Position numbers and translations under genes: made by a program
Notes under the pieces: model-generated
What the model saw: the letters and a program-made list of their open reading frames with translations, nothing else
Databases searched by the model: none
What the model was told of the DNA's origin: nothing
From: Discostella pseudostelligera
Taxonomy: Eukaryota > Bacillariophyta > Thalassiosirophyceae > Thalassiosirales > Thalassiosiraceae
Direction of reading: 5' to 3'
NCBI GenBank assembly: GCA_036940085.1
Contig: JALLBK010000812.1
Coordinates: forward strand, 1 to 10,119
Length of the DNA: 10,119 nucleotides
Part shown: positions 7,232 to 10,119 of the stretch, one piece after another
How the letters are laid out: each line of letters opens with the position of its first letter
Numbering within the stretch: position 1 is the first letter of the stretch

Positions 7232-7590
7232 TGCCTCTGCCAATGCCGCCGCCACCCCTCTCCCAGCCGACGCCCGCCGACGCCGACGGACAAGCGCGCC
7301 ATGCTCTCCATTCACCACAAAATTAAAACATATGAAAACGAACCTGCTATAATTATCTTCTCCTTCGCCGCTCATTGCTTGAAAGGGGGGGAGGGGGAAT
7401 GAGATTGGTCAAGGTCAAATTGGTTGAGTATCCAAGATGAATAATTGTGTGATGAAAGTGAAGGTTCCGTCCCTTCACCACCACCACCCATCGTAATCGA
7501 CGGACGCCCACGCGCACACAAAGACTTCTTGCATTACGTGTTACTTGCTTCTCTCCGTAGAAAATGGGATAGGAATACCTACCCATTATG

Positions 7591-7598
7591 GCGCCAAA
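7591..7598 (-). promoter_or_regulatory. E2F consensus site (TTTGGCGC on the minus strand)
   Basis: GCGCCAAA on the plus strand is an exact TTTSSCGC match on the other strand, about 430 bp upstream of the proposed eIF4A ATG. A second E2F-like ATTGGCGG lies on the minus strand near 7802-7809. Confidence 0.35.
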
Positions 7599-7688
7599 AA
7601 ATGAAGGGCCAGAAAGCATGCCAGGTGTTCATTGGTCTGTCAGTCGCTTTGACGGGATACAGCCAGACGAGAGGCGAATCTTTTGCTT

Positions 7689-7712
7689 ACGTCACGAAAG
7701 ATCTTGTGACGT
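7689..7712. promoter_or_regulatory. CRE-like inverted repeat (ACGTCAC ... GTGACGT)
   Basis: Perfect 7-bp inverted arms lie at 7689-7695 and 7706-7712 with a 10-bp spacer that contains AAGATCTT. TGACGT/ACGTCA is the bZIP/CRE half-site. Paired inverted TGACGT elements are the CO2/cAMP-responsive elements described in a diatom carbonic anhydrase promoter. It lies 527 bp upstream of the eIF4A start and about 800 bp upstream of the plus-strand gene, so the target is uncertain. Confidence 0.5.
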
Positions 7713-8291
7713 CGACGACTTGAAGGGCCCCTTCTCATTCCTTCTTCTTCTTGCTGCCTGCTAGCTTCTTGTCGTCCAAAACCGTATTATTTTTTCATCT
7801 CCCGCCAATCAACATGCGAGGTTGTGCATGTCCACCAAGAAGAGAAATCATGGCCAAGATTTCTGCCGATTTTCACGAAATCCTTACGATTTCCACCCGT
7901 TAGCGACATGAACGCGACTGGGTTGGTGCATGCTCTATCATGGTACGGTGCGACGCGGGCATGTACCAGCCGGCACCACCGCAGCACACCAACACGAGAC
8001 ATGCGCGAAGAATCGAGCTAAAAAGCACTCTCTCGTCTCGCTCGTCGCCGTCACTCATCGCACCCCCCCCAAGCCTCCTCCGCCACCATCCATGCCATGT
8101 GCATCGTCTCTCAATCCTATCGACGGACGACACCCCTCTCAATATCCACCAAGAATTACGATCTATCCCAACCACCACCGCACATTCAAGCGAAGTGCGA
8201 AGTGGCTCCATCCGGGCGTCCATTGATCACTCCATCATAATCTGGATGGCCAGGAAGTAGCCATTCATTTGACTATGTCGGGGCATTCTCG

Positions 8292-8326
8292 CAACAACAA
8301 TATCATCATCAACAACAACAACAACA
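8292..8326. repeat. CAA/CAT trinucleotide microsatellite
   Basis: A run of CAA units is interrupted by TATCATCAT, in the presumed 5' flank of the plus-strand gene. Confidence 0.8.
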
Positions 8327-8505
8327 TTAGCCTTCTCTGCATATCTATTCATAACTTCCGTCCATCCTCTTCGTCTATTAATATCCTGTCGCCTCTGCCT
8401 CGCGGCGAGCATCCTATCAATTGAGCTGCAGCGTTTCCCGTCGGGGGTCGTAAAAACGCGCGACAGCAGCAGCCCATCCTCCGTCGAGGGAATCATAATA
8501 TCGTC

Positions 8506-10119
8506 ATGGCGCCCATCCCCTCCGACGTCGATGACGAAGTAGCTGGCAGCGGTTCTGGTTCAGGCGCTAGTGGCGACAGCAGCGGTGTCTCGAAAGAATC
8601 CTCCTCTTCCGTCGTTGTTGGCAGCGTTGGCGGCACGGTACCCCTTTCGGCATCGGCATTATCCTTCAGTCCTCCCCACCACCCGCCCCGAGGCAGTACT
8701 ACAGGTGCAAGCAACATTGGCAACAATAGTAGCCATCACAGCCATAACAGTAGCAGCAATACTAACATGGAGCCACTGAATCCAACGACACTTTGGGGGA
8801 CCATTGGCCAATCGTACTCGTTTCAAGGGTCGACTACTACTGCTCCTACGGGCAGCAATCATCCATCCTCCTACTCCTCCGGAGCTGCAGCAGGTGCAGG
8901 TGCAGCAGTGAGAGCTTCGGATACTGCTGCTGCTGCTGCTCCAGGCTCTTCTGGCAANTGCAGCAGGTGCAGGTGCAGCAGTGAGAGCTTCGGATACTGC
9001 TGCTGCTGCTGCTCCAGGCTCTTCTGGCAAAGCTACAAATGCCACACCTACCGGTGGCGCTACTTCTTCTTCTGCTACTACTGCTACGACTACTCCTGGG
9101 GCTGGCGGCGGCAATCAAGATGATTCCCTCGGTGGATTATGGAATTTTGGTGGATTTGATGTCGATGCCTTGACCAACGAGACTAGTACTACTACCACCA
9201 CCAATCACACTTCTACTACTACGAGCATGAGCATGATGAGAAGCTCGGCATCGTTTGGTGCTACCACTACTTCTGGACGGGAAGATGTCTCAAGTCTATC
9301 AAGTGCATTTGGGAACTTTGGATTATCCTCCGGTCCTTCCCCTTTGCATCATGGCGGAGGTGTTGGTGGCAGTGGAGGGTTTGGAGCATCAGCAGGAGCA
9401 GGAGCGGGCATTATGGGAATGAACCAACATCAAGGTGCTGGACATACTACTTTGGGCGTGGGCGTGGGCGGAGGAGTTGGAGGAGCTGGCTTGTTTGATA
9501 GTCATCCTTACTCTATCGGCTCCCAGCAGCATCATGCTGGCATTCCTTCCAACAATACCTGCGGTGGTGGAAGTGGACGCTACAGCAACCGAAGAGGAGG
9601 AGGTGGAGTTCACGATCAGTACGGCCTTCAGGATCACGAGCGCAATGCTCTCCAGGGATTTATGGGATATGATCCATCCCAGGCTGGTCTGCAACAACAA
9701 CAACAACCGGGGATGATGGGATATGGCAACCACCAAGGTCAGCAGCAAGGGGGTGGTGTTGGTGGTGGGTACGGTGGCGGCCACATTTCAGCGTACGGAG
9801 CCCCACCTTCACCCTCCCACCATCATCATCTTCATCATCATGGGGGAGGAGGACAAGGACATCAAGGAAATCGCTACGGTACTACTACTACTTCTACTGC
9901 TACCGCTGGACTTGTTGGACACCAAGGCTCGGGAGGATATGGCATGGGGGGAGGAGGTGCCCAAGGCTCGGGTGGATATGGCTCCACTGGAACTTCCCAA
10001 GGCTCGAGTGTTGGTGGCAGTAATGGTGGTGGAGGAGGAGGCATGATGTCCGTGCCCGCTGGTCCACCCCTTCCTGGTGGGATGGGCGGCATTTCTCAAC
10101 AACAGCAACAACAACAACA
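8506..10119 (+). CDS. Long low-complexity, probably disordered protein (3' partial, broken at an assembly N)
   Basis: I do not recognise this protein. It starts at the first ATG after an in-frame TGA (8422-8424), in good context (GTCATGG). Frame 1 runs to the N at 8958. Beyond it the coding frame continues one base over, open to the window end. Collapsing the two 72-bp copies gives at least 513 residues. Composition is Gly/Ser/Thr/Ala-rich with His clusters, Gln tracts (CAA/CAG, one at the window end), a RRGGGG patch and QGSGGYG repeats. Short aromatic islands stand out: LWGTIGQSYSF at about 97-107 and GGLWNFGGFDVDAL at about 185. Such tails are common in RNA-binding proteins and transcription regulators, but no folded domain is visible here; one may follow beyond 10119. 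Confidence 0.7.
8886..9030. repeat. Perfect 72-bp direct duplication around a single N
   Basis: Positions 8886-8957 and 8959-9030 are identical, including five GCT units each, separated only by the N at 8958. This is the pattern of two contig ends with an unmerged overlap joined by one N. Collapsing 73 bases, or just removing the N, restores one open frame. Confidence 0.95.
9922..10006 (+). repeat. Internal QGSGGYG-type repeats
   Basis: CCAAGGCTCG occurs at 9922, 9961 and 9997, spaced 39 and 36 bp. It encodes QGSGGYG twice and QGSSVGG once within the low-complexity protein. Confidence 0.75.

Larger units (their letters stand above)
7163..8505. other. Divergent intergenic region between eIF4A and the low-complexity gene
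   Basis: These 1343 bp hold both 5' ends. Visible content is two small uORFs for eIF4A, a G-run at 7385-7397, an exact E2F-type site at 7591-7598, a CRE-like inverted repeat at 7689-7712, a CTT tract near 7740-7752, a CCAAT at 7805-7809 within an E2F-like element, a C-run near 8067, and CAA/CAT repeats at 8292-8326. The longer ORFs here are not recognisable proteins. Confidence 0.6.

Noticed and set aside
7381..7399. G-rich run as a possible quadruplex
   Set aside because: There are only two adjacent G-runs, not the four tracts needed for an intramolecular quadruplex.
7445..7723. 92-codon plus-strand ORF in the divergent intergenic region
   Set aside because: It starts at TTG rather than ATG and spans the CRE-like repeat. 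No family resemblance is visible.
7900..8223. 107-codon minus-strand ORF with Cys/Trp-rich sequence
   Set aside because: Composition follows repeats and GC-rich spacer. A competing ORF runs on the other strand over the same bases, and there is no motif.
8959..9123. Cys/Tyr-rich tail (CSRCRC..., CCCCCS) of the plus-strand ORF
   Set aside because: It is GCT/GCA repeat DNA read in the wrong frame after the N. The Ala-rich frame is the real one.

Overview
The window looks like nuclear DNA of a photosynthetic stramenopile, most likely a centric diatom. The first gene carries a signal peptide that ends in an ASAFAP-like site (GSS|FAP), the plastid-import signal of diatoms and other heterokonts. 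Genes lie 0.1 to 1.3 kb apart on both strands, introns are few and short with GT-AG ends, and one product is an animal/plant-like eIF4A. The species cannot be named from the sequence alone.

Layout, left to right. (1) 35-772 (+): a small plastid-targeted protein with only the ribosome-binding domain of trigger factor. (2) 899-4615 (-), convergent with gene 1 across 126 bp: an uninterrupted 1238-residue membrane protein kinase. It has a cytosolic N-terminus, a TM helix, a glycosylated Rax2-like propeller ectodomain, a second TM helix and a TKL-type kinase domain. (3) 4616-5494: a noncoding stretch holding the kinase promoter side, with a cluster of E2F-like TTTGGCGGGA elements and a CACGTG box. 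(4) 5495-7162 (-): the translation initiation helicase eIF4A, reconstructed here as three exons encoding 405 residues. (5) 7163-8505: a 1.3 kb divergent intergenic region with a CRE-like inverted repeat, further E2F-like sites and microsatellites. (6) 8506 to beyond the window end (+): the start of a long, disordered Gly/Ser/Thr/Gln/His-rich protein. A single N flanked by two perfect 72-bp copies breaks its reading frame and looks like an unmerged assembly overlap.

These genes do not form an operon or an obvious pathway. Plastid co-translational folding and cytosolic translation initiation are both represented, but shared regulation is not shown. The least ordinary content is the two-pass propeller kinase (DWG instead of DFG, with a Ser-rich insert beside the active site), the E2F-like cluster upstream of it, the CRE-like inverted repeat, and the upstream ORF that overlaps the proposed eIF4A start. 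I see no transposon, CRISPR array, tRNA, rRNA or viral gene.
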